Translations under genes and position numbers: made by a program
Notes under the pieces: model-generated
The model's input: only the letters and a program-made list of their open reading frames with translations
What the model was told of the DNA's origin: nothing
Databases searched by the model: none
Assembly: GCA_902543535.1 (NCBI GenBank)
Contig: CACBYG010000005.1
Location: 41,012-105,011 of the forward strand
DNA length: 64,000 nt
Source: an uncultured Pelagibacteraceae bacterium
GTDB lineage: Bacteria; Pseudomonadota; Alphaproteobacteria; Pelagibacterales; Pelagibacteraceae
Direction of reading: 5' to 3'
Shown: in pieces, positions 8,937 to 20,518 of the stretch
Position numbering within the stretch: the stretch's first letter is position 1
Layout of the letters: each line of letters begins with the position of its first letter

Positions 8937-11150
8937 ATGAATAAAAGACAAAATCTAACTATTGAGGAAAAATTTGCTCTAGCTATACAAAATCATAAAA
9001 AGAATAACCTTCAGATTGCGAAGAAACTCTACAATGAAACTCTAAAAGAAAATCCTTATTATGAAGGTGCACACAATAATCTTGGAATTTTACTTAATCA
9101 ATTAGGGGAGTATCAAAAAGCAATCAGTGCTTATAAAAAAGCAATTCAAATTGAGCCAAACAATGTAGCTGCATATAACAACCTTGGATTTGTATTTAAT
9201 CAATTAGGAGAATATCAAAAAGCAATCAGCTCTTATGAAAATGCAATTCAAATTAAACCAAATTACTCTAACTCATATTATAATCTTGGAAACGTACTTA
9301 AAAAACTTGGAGAACATCAAAAAGCAATCACCTCTTATGAAAAAGCAATTCAAATTAATCCTAATTATGCAGATGTATATTATAATCTTGGAAACACACT
9401 TAAAGAACTAGGAGAAAGTCAAAAAGCACAGAATTGCTATAAAAAAGTAATTCAAATTAATCCCAATCACTATGATGCTTATAATAATCTTGGAATTATA
9501 CTTAATGAATTAGGAGAACATAAAAAAGCAATCTCCTCCTATGAGAGAGCAATTCAAATTAATTCCAACTATGCAAGTGCCTATAATAACTTAGGATCTT
9601 TATTTAATGAATTAGAAGAACATGAAAAAGCAAAGAACTGTTATGAAAAAGCAATTCAAATTAATCCCAATTATGTCAATGCTCATAATAATCTCGGAAA
9701 TATATTTAAAGAACTAGGAGAACATAAAAAAGCAAAGGATTGTTATGAAAAAAGTATTAAAATTGAACCAGGCAATCTTACTTCACATTGGTTATCCATG
9801 AATATCTTTCCAGTTATTTATAAAAATATTGAAGAAATAGATCGATATAAAAAAAATTTTATAAAAACTATTAAGAAAGTAAATCTACTGTTAGAGACAC
9901 AATCAAAATATTCAAAAAAGCAATTAGTCAATGCCGTCAATTCATCAACAAACTTTTATCTCCATTACCAGGGAGGAGATGTATTGAAATTACAGCAAAA
10001 CTATGCTCATCTGATAGAAAAAATAACACAAAATATTTATCAAGAATTTCACAAAGAAAGAACAAAAAATATCTCATCAAAAAATATAAAAATTGGATTT
10101 GTTTCTTCCTTTTTTAAAAATCATACTGTCTGTAAGTTATTTAAAAATTGGGCACTAAAATTAGATCAAAAATATTTTACAAGATTTGTTTATTACGTTG
10201 GTAACAAATTTGATCATACTACAAATCAAATAAAACAAAATGTTGACAATTTTTTTAATCACACTGATGTTGATCAGTTAATAAATCAAATTTCTAAAGA
10301 TAATTTAGATGTGCTCATTTATTTAGATATTGGTATGAGACCAATAATTCAAATTTTAAGCTCTTTAAGGCTAGCCCCCATCCAATGTAATACATGGGGA
10401 CATCCAGTGACTTCAGGGTTTAAAAATATTGATTTTTATTTATCTGGCGAATTAATGGAAGACCGGAATTCTCAAAGATATTATTCAGAGAAGTTAATTT
10501 TACTGCCTAACCTAGGAATAAATTATGATTTTCCTAATTTAACAAATATTAAGAAGCCCAATATATTAAACAAATCAAATAAAACTATTTTTTTGAATCT
10601 TCAAAGTCTATTTAAATTACTTCCACAAGATGATCATATTTATTTAGATATACTAAAAAAAAATTCAAATTGTTTTTTTTGGTTTATTAATGGAAAAAAA
10701 AATTCAGTTACATCTATATTTAAAGAGAGAATTTCTAAATTATTTAAAAAGGAAGGTTACGATTTTGAAAGATATTCATATTTTCATCCAAGATGTAGCC
10801 AAGAAGAATTTTTGGGACTTGTTGAAGAGTCAGATATTATTTTAGATAGTTTAAATTGGTCAGGAGGAAATACTTCTCTAGAAGCTATAAGTTTAAACAA
10901 GCCAATAATTACCTATCCTACAGCTTTAATGAGAGGTAGACACACTTATGGAATTTTAAAAATTTTAGATATTCAAGAAACTATTGCCATTTCTAAAAAA
11001 AATTATGTAGAAATTGCAGTTAAATTAGCCAGTGATAATAAATTTAGAAAATCAATAATTGATAAAATAAAGAAGAATAAAAATAAATTATTTAATGATG
11101 TTGAACCAATTAAATCCCTTGAAGAAGTGATACGAAAAAAATTGATGTAA
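8937..11150 (+). CDS. TPR protein with GT41 (SPINDLY/O-GlcNAc transferase-like) domain
   Basis: The N-terminal third is eight tetratricopeptide repeats (about 10-280). The first is degenerate and the other seven are spaced exactly 34 residues apart, with NNLG or YNLG at 47, 81, 115, 149, 183, 217 and 251. The C-terminal half resembles glycosyltransferase family 41: GFVSSFF with the following NH pair (H396), APIQ...WGHPVTSG, YSEKL, and LQSLFK with K560 at the place of the nucleotide-sugar-binding lysine of human OGT. Inference: a cytoplasmic transferase of GlcNAc or another sugar to protein; the acceptor is unknown. No Shine-Dalgarno is visible before the ATG. It sits between two housekeeping units and 17 bases before priA. 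Confidence 0.85.
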   Translation: MNKRQNLTIEEKFALAIQNHKKNNLQIAKKLYNETLKENPYYEGAHNNLGILLNQLGEYQKAISAYKKAIQIEPNNVAAYNNLGFVFNQLGEYQKAISSYENAIQIKPNYSNSYYNLGNVLKKLGEHQKAITSYEKAIQINPNYADVYYNLGNTLKELGESQKAQNCYKKVIQINPNHYDAYNNLGIILNELGEHKKAISSYERAIQINSNYASAYNNLGSLFNELEEHEKAKNCYEKAIQINPNYVNAHNNLGNIFKELGEHKKAKDCYEKSIKIEPGNLTSHWLSMNIFPVIYKNIEEIDRYKKNFIKTIKKVNLLLETQSKYSKKQLVNAVNSSTNFYLHYQGGDVLKLQQNYAHLIEKITQNIYQEFHKERTKNISSKNIKIGFVSSFFKNHTVCKLFKNWALKLDQKYFTRFVYYVGNKFDHTTNQIKQNVDNFFNHTDVDQLINQISKDNLDVLIYLDIGMRPIIQILSSLRLAPIQCNTWGHPVTSGFKNIDFYLSGELMEDRNSQRYYSEKLILLPNLGINYDFPNLTNIKKPNILNKSNKTIFLNLQSLFKLLPQDDHIYLDILKKNSNCFFWFINGKKNSVTSIFKERISKLFKKEGYDFERYSYFHPRCSQEEFLGLVEESDIILDSLNWSGGNTSLEAISLNKPIITYPTALMRGRHTYGILKILDIQETIAISKKNYVEIAVKLASDNKFRKSIIDKIKKNKNKLFNDVEPIKSLEEVIRKKLM
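9063..9776 (+). repeat. Seven tandem 102-bp coding repeats (TPR units)
   Basis: The TPR array is visible at DNA level as units of 102 bp. Near-identical blocks recur in most units (for example AAAGCAATTCAAATTAA and GGAGAACATAAAAAAGCAA), so the array probably expands and contracts by slippage or recombination or has been homogenised. It lies wholly in frame inside the OGT-like gene, and units end on helix-B consensus (AIQINPNY). Confidence 0.85.
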
Positions 11151-11167
11151 TTAAGATTACATAAAAT

Positions 11168-13123
11168 ATGAAATATCCAATTCTATTGCCAAATATATTC
11201 AATCATCCTTTTACATATGAGAGCAATTTAGATTTAAAAATTGGTGAATATGTAACAGTACCATTTGGAAGAAGCAAACTTACTGGAGTGGTATGGGATA
11301 AATTAGAAGATAATGAACAAAAAAAATTTAAATTAAAAAAAGTTTTTAAGAAATTAAAAGTTACACGTTTAAAAAAAACAACTATAAATTTTTTAAATTG
11401 GTTTTCAGAATATAATATTATTCCAAAGGGCATGGCTTTAAAATTGATGCTGTTGAGCAATAATGCAATTGAAGACAATATTAAAAATAATTTTAGAGTT
11501 TTTGAAAGCAATATAAAAAGCAATTCAATAAAACTTTCAGAAGATCAAAAGAAATCTCTTAAGGAAATGGTAGTTTTAAACAATAAGTTTAGAGTACATG
11601 TGTTACAAGGAACAACAGGCTCTGGAAAAACTTTTGTTTATTTTGAGGCATTAAAATCTTTAATAAAGAAGGGTTTTCAAGGCTTAATATTATTACCTGA
11701 AATAGGTCTAACGGGTCAGTTTGAGCAAAAATTTTTTGAATATTTTGGATTTAATCCAGCCGTCTGGCATTCAGGAATATCTAAAAAGAAAAAAGAAATA
11801 ATATGGAGTGGAATTTCAAATGGAAAAATTCAGGTTATAATTGGAGCAAGATCGTCTTTATTTTTACCATTTAAAAAACTTGGAATAATTATTGTTGATG
11901 AAGAACATGATCAATCATTTAAGCAAGATGAGGGCGTTACTTACAATGCAAGAGACATGGCGATAGCTAGAGCATCATTTGAAAATATTCCGATAAATCT
12001 TATAACTGCAGTTCCATCTGTCGAAACATATGAAAATGTAAAAAAAGGAAAGTATGGTTTATCTAGATTAAACCAGAGATATAAAAATGCTTCTCTTCCA
12101 AATTATGAAATTATTAATTTAAATAGTGCTAAGATAGAAAAGCAGTGTTGGTTATCAAATGAAATTATTAAAAAAGTAAATTCTCATTTAGAAAAAAAAG
12201 ATCAAGTTTTATTTTTTTTAAACAGACGTGGATTTTCACCAAATGTATTATGCAATAAATGCTATATAAGTTTTTCATGTCCAAACTGTAGTATCAATTT
12301 AGTTTACCATAAAAATAAAGGTAAATTGCTTTGTCATTACTGTGGATATAAATCTCATTTAAAAAGAGACTGTTCCAAAGAGGGAAATTGTGAATTTATT
12401 TTTAGCGGCCCTGGTGTTGAAAGGATATCAGATGAAGTAAAAAAAAAATTTCCAGGTAAGAAAATTGAAATCTTTTCAAGTGATACAATGAATAAAAAAG
12501 ATTCAATGGTTAAATTGGATAAAATTATTAAAAATGAAACTAATATTTTAATTGGAACTCAACTTATTTCAAAGGGATTCCATTTCCCAAGTTTAAATTG
12601 TATTGTAGTTGTTGACATTGACCTTTCATCGCAAGGACATGATTTAAGAGCAGCTGAAAAGAATTTACAACTTTATCACCAACTTTCAGGAAGAGCTGGC
12701 AGAACTGGAAAACCAGCTACAGTTTATTTTCAAACATACAATCACGATACAAAAATGATAGACGATATTACCAATAAAAATCCTGATATTTTTCTAGATA
12801 GAGAGTTAGAGATTAGAAAAAAAAATGAACTTCCACCTTTTCAAAGATTTATTTCACTAATTCTTACAGGTGAAAATGAGCAGAAATTAGAAAGAGAGGC
12901 TTTAGGATTTAAAAATTTTATAGAAACTAAAATTGAAGGAAGAGTATTGGGTCCAGTAAATGCACCCATATTTAGATTAAAGAGAAAATTTAGAGTTAGA
13001 TTGTTAATAAGAGGAATTAAATCAATGAAAGTACAAAACTCAATTGCAAAAATTATTCCAAATTATAAGTTTGCAGCTGGAATAAAACTTTCAGTTGATG
13101 TTGACCCTATAAATTTCAATTAA
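11168..13123 (+). CDS. priA: Primosomal protein N' (replication restart helicase)
   Basis: Superfamily 2 DNA helicase that reloads the replisome at collapsed forks. The 651 residues are shorter than the E. coli protein (732) but hold all parts: an N-terminal DNA-binding domain, Walker A GTTGSGKT (148-155), DEEH box (244-247), zinc-binding cysteine pairs from C362 (CNKCY, CPNC, CHYC, then CSKEGNC), and the motif VI-like GRAGRTG. Its start is 17 bases after the OGT-like gene, so it may be co-transcribed. In many alphaproteobacteria priA also lies just before atpH, as here. Confidence 0.94.
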   Translation: MKYPILLPNIFNHPFTYESNLDLKIGEYVTVPFGRSKLTGVVWDKLEDNEQKKFKLKKVFKKLKVTRLKKTTINFLNWFSEYNIIPKGMALKLMLLSNNAIEDNIKNNFRVFESNIKSNSIKLSEDQKKSLKEMVVLNNKFRVHVLQGTTGSGKTFVYFEALKSLIKKGFQGLILLPEIGLTGQFEQKFFEYFGFNPAVWHSGISKKKKEIIWSGISNGKIQVIIGARSSLFLPFKKLGIIIVDEEHDQSFKQDEGVTYNARDMAIARASFENIPINLITAVPSVETYENVKKGKYGLSRLNQRYKNASLPNYEIINLNSAKIEKQCWLSNEIIKKVNSHLEKKDQVLFFLNRRGFSPNVLCNKCYISFSCPNCSINLVYHKNKGKLLCHYCGYKSHLKRDCSKEGNCEFIFSGPGVERISDEVKKKFPGKKIEIFSSDTMNKKDSMVKLDKIIKNETNILIGTQLISKGFHFPSLNCIVVVDIDLSSQGHDLRAAEKNLQLYHQLSGRAGRTGKPATVYFQTYNHDTKMIDDITNKNPDIFLDRELEIRKKNELPPFQRFISLILTGENEQKLEREALGFKNFIETKIEGRVLGPVNAPIFRLKRKFRVRLLIRGIKSMKVQNSIAKIIPNYKFAAGIKLSVDVDPINFN

Positions 13124-13142
13124 TGAGCAAAAAAGTACCTTT

Positions 13143-13171
13143 TTTACAAATCGGTTACTTGAAGACATAAA
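13143..13171 (+). promoter_or_regulatory. Candidate sigma-70 promoter of the atpHAGDC operon
   Basis: TTTACA (13143-13148), a 17-base spacer and CATAAA (13166-13171) lie in the 108-base gap before atpH. They match 5 of 6 and 4 of 6 consensus bases. The predicted start would leave a leader of roughly 50 bases. Other weaker pairs exist in the same gap, for example TTGAAG at 13159, so the exact promoter is uncertain. Confidence 0.35.
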
Positions 13172-13231
13172 GGTCATATGCTAATTAGAGCCTGATTTTA
13201 ATTTAATCTTCAACATTATAGAGGAACAAAG

Positions 13232-13789
13232 TTGAGCAAGGATACGGGATTTTCAATAACTTCAGCCGAAAGATATTCGCTAGCACTTTATGAGCTATCC
13301 AACGAGAGTAATCTTTTGAGTCAAATTGAGGAACAGTGTTCATCTGTTTTAAAATTGATAAACACAAGTGATGACTTTAAAAATTTAATTAAAGATCCAA
13401 CAACAAAACAGGATGATTTATTAAAGATTACAAATTCAATTTCAGAAAATTATAAATTTGAAACTTTATTTAAAAATTTTTTAAATTTTTTAATTCAAAA
13501 AAGAAGGTTCTTTTTTTTAGAGAGTATTCTTAAAAGTTTTGTTGAGATATGTTCAAAAAAAAGAGGTGAACTTAAGGCAGAATTAAAATCAGCAAAAGAA
13601 TTATCAAATGATGAAATAACCAAAATTACAGAGGAGCTGACTAAAAATTTTAGCTCAAAAATAAAATTAAACTACAAATATGATAAAAGTTTAATAGGAG
13701 GTTTAGTACTTCAAGTCGGAAGTACTATGGTTGACACCTCAATTAAAAATAAATTACAACAAATTGAAAATAGAATGATAGAGGCATAA
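13232..13789 (+). CDS. atpH: ATP synthase F1 delta subunit
   Basis: Delta subunit links F1 to the peripheral stalk of F0. The 185 residues have the family pattern: a helical N-terminal domain with AERYSLALYEL and a conserved C-terminus (DKSLIGGLVLQVGSTMVDTSI). The start is a TTG. It is preceded by GAGGA (13221-13225) and no in-frame ATG exists until near the C-terminus, so TTG is the only sensible choice. It opens the five-gene F1 operon and abuts atpA. The F0 genes are not here, as expected for alphaproteobacteria. Confidence 0.94.
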   Translation: MSKDTGFSITSAERYSLALYELSNESNLLSQIEEQCSSVLKLINTSDDFKNLIKDPTTKQDDLLKITNSISENYKFETLFKNFLNFLIQKRRFFFLESILKSFVEICSKKRGELKAELKSAKELSNDEITKITEELTKNFSSKIKLNYKYDKSLIGGLVLQVGSTMVDTSIKNKLQQIENRMIEA

Positions 13790-15325
13790 ATGGAAATCAA
13801 TCCTTCGGAAGTTACAAAAATATTAAAAGAACAAATTAAAAATTTTGGTGAAAAGACCGAGGTTACTGAAGTCGGCCAAGTATTATCTGTTGGAGATGGT
13901 ATTGCTAGAATTTATGGGTTAGATAATGTTCAGGCTGGTGAGATGGTTGAGTTTGCTGATGGCTCAAAAGGTATGGCTCTTAACTTAGAAAGTGAAAATG
14001 TTGGTGTTGTAATTTTTGGTGACGACAGAAATATTAAAGAAGGTAATGTTGTTAAAAGAACAGGAAATATTGTTGATACACCAGTAGGAAAAGAACTTTT
14101 AGGTAGAGTAGTTGATGGCCTAGGAAATCCAATCGATGGTAAAGGAGCGTTTGATAAAAGTGTTAAAAAAACAAGGGTAGAAGTTAAAGCCCCTGGTATT
14201 ATCCCGAGACAATCAGTTAGTGAACCAATGCAAACTGGATTAAAATCAATTGATAGTTTAGTGCCAATTGGAAGAGGTCAAAGAGAATTAATTATTGGAG
14301 ATAGACAGACAGGTAAAACTGCTGTTGCTGTCGATGCAATTATAAATCAGAAAAAAATTAATGAATCAGGTGATGAGAAACAAAAATTATACTGTATCTA
14401 TGTTGCAGTAGGTCAAAAAAGATCAACAGTAAGACAAATTCAAAAAACATTAGAAGAAGCTGGGGCAATGGAATACACAACTATTGTTGCTGCTACAGCA
14501 TCAGATTCAGCTCCACTACAATTTTTAGCTCCTTATACAGGTTGTGCAATGGGTGAATATTTTAGGGATAATGGAATGCATGCGTTAATTATTTACGATG
14601 ATCTATCGAAACAAGCTGTTGCATATAGACAAATGTCTCTTCTTTTGAGAAGACCTCCAGGAAGGGAAGCTTACCCAGGAGATGTATTCTACCTACACAG
14701 TAGATTATTAGAAAGAGCAGCAAAACTTAGTGATGAACATGGTGGAGGATCACTAACAGCACTTCCAATAATTGAAACACAAGGAGGGGATGTTTCTGCA
14801 TTTATTCCAACAAATGTAATTTCAATTACAGATGGCCAAATATTTTTAGAAACAGAACTTTTTAACCAAGGTATTAGACCAGCAATTAATGTTGGATTGT
14901 CGGTATCGAGGGTTGGATCTTCGGCTCAAACAAAAGCGATGAAAAAAGTATCAGGCTCGATGAAACTTGAGTTAGCACAGTACAGAGAAATGGCTGCATT
15001 TGCTCAATTTGGATCAGATTTAGATGCTTCTACGCAACAGCTACTTAATAGAGGTTCAAAGTTAACAGAACTTTTAAAACAAAAACAATATTTACCACTC
15101 ACAGTCGCAGATCAAGTAGTATCTGTTTTTTGTGGAGTTAAAGGTTATTTGGATGATATTGATTTAAAAGATATTGCAGAGTTCGAATCTAAAATAATCG
15201 AAAAGTGCAAATCTGATAAGCCTGAAATATTAGATTCTATTCAAAGTTCTGGAAAACTTGAAGAAGATAAAGAAAAACTATTGGTAGAGGTAATCACTCA
15301 ACTTAAACAAAACTTTAAATCCTAA
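13790..15325 (+). CDS. atpA: ATP synthase F1 alpha subunit
   Basis: Regulatory nucleotide-binding subunit of F1. The 511 residues are full length. Walker A GDRQTGKT is at 170-177, the alpha-subunit signature around [14 protein letters not shown] is present, and the N-terminal beta-barrel begins [16 protein letters not shown]. The gene directly abuts atpH and is followed six bases later by atpG. Confidence 0.97.
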   Translation: MEINPSEVTKILKEQIKNFGEKTEVTEVGQVLSVGDGIARIYGLDNVQAGEMVEFADGSKGMALNLESENVGVVIFGDDRNIKEGNVVKRTGNIVDTPVGKELLGRVVDGLGNPIDGKGAFDKSVKKTRVEVKAPGIIPRQSVSEPMQTGLKSIDSLVPIGRGQRELIIGDRQTGKTAVAVDAIINQKKINESGDEKQKLYCIYVAVGQKRSTVRQIQKTLEEAGAMEYTTIVAATASDSAPLQFLAPYTGCAMGEYFRDNGMHALIIYDDLSKQAVAYRQMSLLLRRPPGREAYPGDVFYLHSRLLERAAKLSDEHGGGSLTALPIIETQGGDVSAFIPTNVISITDGQIFLETELFNQGIRPAINVGLSVSRVGSSAQTKAMKKVSGSMKLELAQYREMAAFAQFGSDLDASTQQLLNRGSKLTELLKQKQYLPLTVADQVVSVFCGVKGYLDDIDLKDIAEFESKIIEKCKSDKPEILDSIQSSGKLEEDKEKLLVEVITQLKQNFKS

Positions 15326-15331
15326 TAAAAT

Positions 15332-17627
<2,296 letters not shown>

Positions 17628-17628
<1 letters not shown>

Positions 17629-18020
17629 TGAGCGAAGAATTTAAAATTGAAATTGTAAATCCAGAAAAATCATTTCTAGTAAAAGAAGATGTTTCAGAAG
17701 TTGTTGTTCCTGCTTATGAAGGAGAAATGGGGATACTAAAAGATCATATTTCAATTATTTCTTTTTTAAAGCCTGGCATAATTAAAATCCTATCAAAATC
17801 AGGGGATGAGAATTATTATGTTGAAGATGGTATTGTTGAATTTAAAAATAACAATCTTTCAATCCTTACAAGCTCAATATTTAATATTACTGATATGGAT
17901 AAATCTCAAATACAAGATTTATTAAAACAAGTAGAGCAAGAGTCTTCTAAAGAAGAAATTAGTGATCAATCTAAATATTTAATCGATCAAAAAATAGAAG
18001 TTTTAAAAACTCTAAATTAA
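17628..18020 (+). CDS. atpC: ATP synthase F1 epsilon subunit
   Basis: Epsilon subunit, part of the rotor and inhibitor of ATP hydrolysis. The 130-residue protein has the N-terminal beta-sandwich (EIVNPEKSFL, VPAYEGEMGILKDH) and a short C-terminal helical part. It ends the atp operon. Its stop codon shares four bases (TTAA, 18017-18020) with the stop of the convergent rppH, leaving no room for a terminator between them. Confidence 0.93.
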
Positions 18021-18490
18021 ATTAATTTTTCAACTTTTTTTTGCACCTCTTTGTAGACATGCAATTTAAAATCTACCACTACCTTAGTAAGTTGATCTAA
18101 CTTTATCCATTTCCAATCTAAAAATTCTGGATGATGAGTGTTAATATTAATTTCTTTGTCCTCGCCAGTAAATCTCATCAAAAACCACTTTTGTTTTTGT
18201 CCTCTATATTTACCTTTCCAAATAATTCCCAAAAGACGATCAGGGAGCTCATAGGTTATCATACCATCTAATTCTTTAATAAGCTTAACACTTTTAATGC
18301 TAGTTTCTTCCTCAAGTTCTCTAAAGGCAGCTTTTAAAAAATTTTCACCAGGGTCAACTCCACCTTGAGGCATTTGCCAATAATCTTTTGGATTATCAAT
18401 TCTTTTCGCTACAAACACTTTGTTTTCTTGATTTAAAACAACTATTCCCACACCGCTTCTTAGTGGCAAGTTACTATACTCTTTATACAT
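18017..18490 (-). CDS. rppH: RNA pyrophosphohydrolase (Nudix)
   Basis: Nudix hydrolase that removes pyrophosphate from mRNA 5' ends to trigger decay (or cleaves dinucleoside polyphosphates). The Nudix box is complete: G43, E49, then REL-EE (57-61). The N-terminal LRSGVGIVVLN and WQMPQGGVD are typical of RppH/NudH. Length 157 is standard. It is the last gene of the minus-strand unit rplU to rppH and starts one base after ctpA. Confidence 0.93.
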   Translation of the reverse strand: MYKEYSNLPLRSGVGIVVLNQENKVFVAKRIDNPKDYWQMPQGGVDPGENFLKAAFRELEEETSIKSVKLIKELDGMITYELPDRLLGIIWKGKYRGQKQKWFLMRFTGEDKEININTHHPEFLDWKWIKLDQLTKVVVDFKLHVYKEVQKKVEKLI

Positions 18491-18491
18491 A

Positions 18492-19631
18492 TTATCCGTT
18501 GAGTAACTTGATAGCGTAACTTAATTGATTGTCAGTATCAGACTTTATTTTAAAATCATTACCCTCCTCATTGATTTCAATATCAGGCCTGACTCCTACC
18601 TCAGAAATAGATTTTCCAGATGGTAGATAATATTTAGCAACAGTTAAACGTATTGCACCTTTATTTTTAAGTGGAATGATTGATTGAACTGATCCTTTTC
18701 CATAGCTGTTCTCTCCAATAATTATTGCTCTTTTATGATCTTTTAGGGCACCTGCTACAATTTCAGAAGCAGAGGCTGAACCGTAATTAATCAACACCAA
18801 TAATGTTTTTCCATCTGTAATATCCCCTTTTTTAGCAAACCACTTTCGATTTTCTGATTTTTTTCTACTTTTTGTAGATACTATTTCTCCATTATCTAAA
18901 AAAAAATCTGAGATAGTTATGGCCTGGGATAATAGTCCTCCTGGATTATTTCTAAGGTCTAAGATAAATGCATTTAAATTTTCATTTTTTTTTAATTTCT
19001 TAATTTGTTTTTCTATTTGGTCGCTACTATTTTCATTGAATGAAGTGAGTCTTATATATCCAATATTATTTTCCAAAATTTCAGATTTTACTGACTGAAT
19101 TTCAATTATTTCTCTTGTGATATTAAATGTTAGTGCTTTTTTTTCTCCTACTCGCCTTACAGTTAATTCTATACCTGAACCAACTGGGCCTCTCATGAGA
19201 TCTACAGCTTCAGCTAAGGATTTTCCTTGTACTTGAATATTATTTATTTTTACAATGTAGTCTCCAGCTTTTAACCCTGCCTTTGAAGCAGGAGTATCAT
19301 CAATTGGTGATATTACTTTAACTACACCAGCCTCCATACTTACTTCTATACCTAGTCCTCCAAATTCACCACTTGTCTCTGTTTGCATTTGTTCAAGAAT
19401 TTTTGGTGACATATATGCTGAATAAGGGTCAAGAGATTGCAATAGACCATTGATAGCAGAGTCCATACTTTCAGACTGATTTATCTCATCAACATACTCT
19501 TTATTTATTTTTTCGAGGACTTCACCAAAAAGATCAATTTTTTTATAAATATCAATTTCAGCTGAACTAAGATTATTACTAAAAAAAATAATAGAAAAAA
19601 AAATTATTAAATATGATTTAAAATTTTTCAT
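18492..19631 (-). CDS. ctpA: Carboxyl-terminal processing protease (S41 family)
   Basis: Periplasmic serine protease with a Ser-Lys dyad that trims C-termini of envelope proteins. Order: Sec signal peptide (about 1-24, hydrophobic IIFFSIIFF then AE), S41 N-terminal helical part, PDZ domain (about 88-160, EFGGLGIEV), and protease core with catalytic S287 in GSASASE and K312 in SYGKGSVQ. It overlaps rsfS by four bases (ATGA). In many alphaproteobacteria rlmH and an envC-type gene lie between rsfS and ctpA; both are absent here. Confidence 0.93.
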   Translation of the reverse strand: MKNFKSYLIIFFSIIFFSNNLSSAEIDIYKKIDLFGEVLEKINKEYVDEINQSESMDSAINGLLQSLDPYSAYMSPKILEQMQTETSGEFGGLGIEVSMEAGVVKVISPIDDTPASKAGLKAGDYIVKINNIQVQGKSLAEAVDLMRGPVGSGIELTVRRVGEKKALTFNITREIIEIQSVKSEILENNIGYIRLTSFNENSSDQIEKQIKKLKKNENLNAFILDLRNNPGGLLSQAITISDFFLDNGEIVSTKSRKKSENRKWFAKKGDITDGKTLLVLINYGSASASEIVAGALKDHKRAIIIGENSYGKGSVQSIIPLKNKGAIRLTVAKYYLPSGKSISEVGVRPDIEINEEGNDFKIKSDTDNQLSYAIKLLNG

Positions 19632-19978
19632 ATCATAACCTTTTCTTTTGGAATAAATTCAGACCAAATTTTTTCAAGTTCATAAAATTTTCTTTTTTCA
19701 GGATGAAAAATATGAACAATTAAATCTATACCATCAACTAATTTCCATTCGGTACTTTGTTTTCCCTCAATCTTAGAGTCTGGGACACCATTTTTCTTGA
19801 ATTTTTCCAAAACTTGTTCCGATAAAGACTGTATATGTCTCGATGATGTACCACTTGCAATAATCATATAATCAGCCATTGAACTCTTATCTTTTAAATC
19901 AATTGTTATAATGTCTTGAGCTTTATTTGAGTCGAGAGTGTTGATTACAATCTCTTTAAGATCTGAAATTTTGTCCAT
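19628..19978 (-). CDS. rsfS: Ribosome silencing factor
   Basis: RsfS (Iojap) binds ribosomal protein uL14 and blocks subunit joining in starvation. The 116 residues show the family core: ADYMIIASGTSSRHIQSLSE and the closing VHIFHPEKRKFYELEKIW. It lies between nadD (17 bases upstream) and ctpA (four-base overlap), a conserved nadD-rsfS pairing. Confidence 0.93.
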   Translation of the reverse strand: MDKISDLKEIVINTLDSNKAQDIITIDLKDKSSMADYMIIASGTSSRHIQSLSEQVLEKFKKNGVPDSKIEGKQSTEWKLVDGIDLIVHIFHPEKRKFYELEKIWSEFIPKEKVMI

Positions 19979-19995
19979 TAATTAAACTTAGACTA

Positions 19996-20517
19996 TCAAA
20001 TTTTTCTTAATTGAGAAGATGAAATGTTGACCTTATTAAATTCGACAAATTTTAGTACTTCTTTATTAACTTGTCTAAATGTCTTTGATTTCAATGAATT
20101 TTTTTTATAGCCATGACGATCAAATACTAAAATGATGCATTTTTGTGAAATTAATTTTGATTTATGCCATTTGTGGAAGTTAATCAAATTATCAGCTCCC
20201 ATCAAAAAATAAATTTCTGCTGTCTTGTTTTTTTTTAAATGATTAATCAGATCAATTGTTTTATTTGATTTAATAATATTTTCATAAAATTTTACTTTAA
20301 TAAATGAGTTTAAACCAATTATACGCTTACATTCTTTTACTCTTTTTAATACAGATGTTTCGCTTTCAGCTTTAAAAGGATTTTTTTTTGTAATTGCCCA
20401 AATTATATTGTTTAGATCAAATCTTTTTTTTGCCTCTTTGGATATTGCTAAGTGCCCTTTATGAGCAGGATCAAACGAACCTCCAAGAACACCAATTTTT
20501 ATTTTTTTCTTATTCAA
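19996..20517 (-). CDS. nadD: Nicotinate-nucleotide adenylyltransferase
   Basis: Makes deamido-NAD from nicotinate mononucleotide and ATP. It has the nucleotidyltransferase start GVLGGSFDPAHKGH with the HxGH motif and the C-terminal ISSSQLRK signature (ISSTxIR in the family). At 173 residues it is shorter than usual (about 190-215) and ends immediately after that signature. The start is a TTG one base after the proA stop; no ATG is available before the nucleotide-binding motif. No frameshift is apparent. Confidence 0.88.
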   Translation of the reverse strand: MNKKKIKIGVLGGSFDPAHKGHLAISKEAKKRFDLNNIIWAITKKNPFKAESETSVLKRVKECKRIIGLNSFIKVKFYENIIKSNKTIDLINHLKKNKTAEIYFLMGADNLINFHKWHKSKLISQKCIILVFDRHGYKKNSLKSKTFRQVNKEVLKFVEFNKVNISSSQLRKI

Positions 20518-20518
20518 T

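Noticed and set aside
9063..9776. Regular repeats as a CRISPR-like or minisatellite element
   Set aside because: The period is exactly 102 bp and in frame, and the translation is a perfect TPR ladder; there are no spacers.
13129..13145. Intrinsic terminator after priA
   Set aside because: AAAAAAG/CTTTTTT with a three-base loop has one G-C pair only; too weak to support in this A/T-rich sequence.
19996..20517. Truncated or frameshifted nadD
   Set aside because: The short protein still ends in the family's ISSxxLR signature and the neighbouring rsfS starts 17 bases later, so it is a compact but intact gene.
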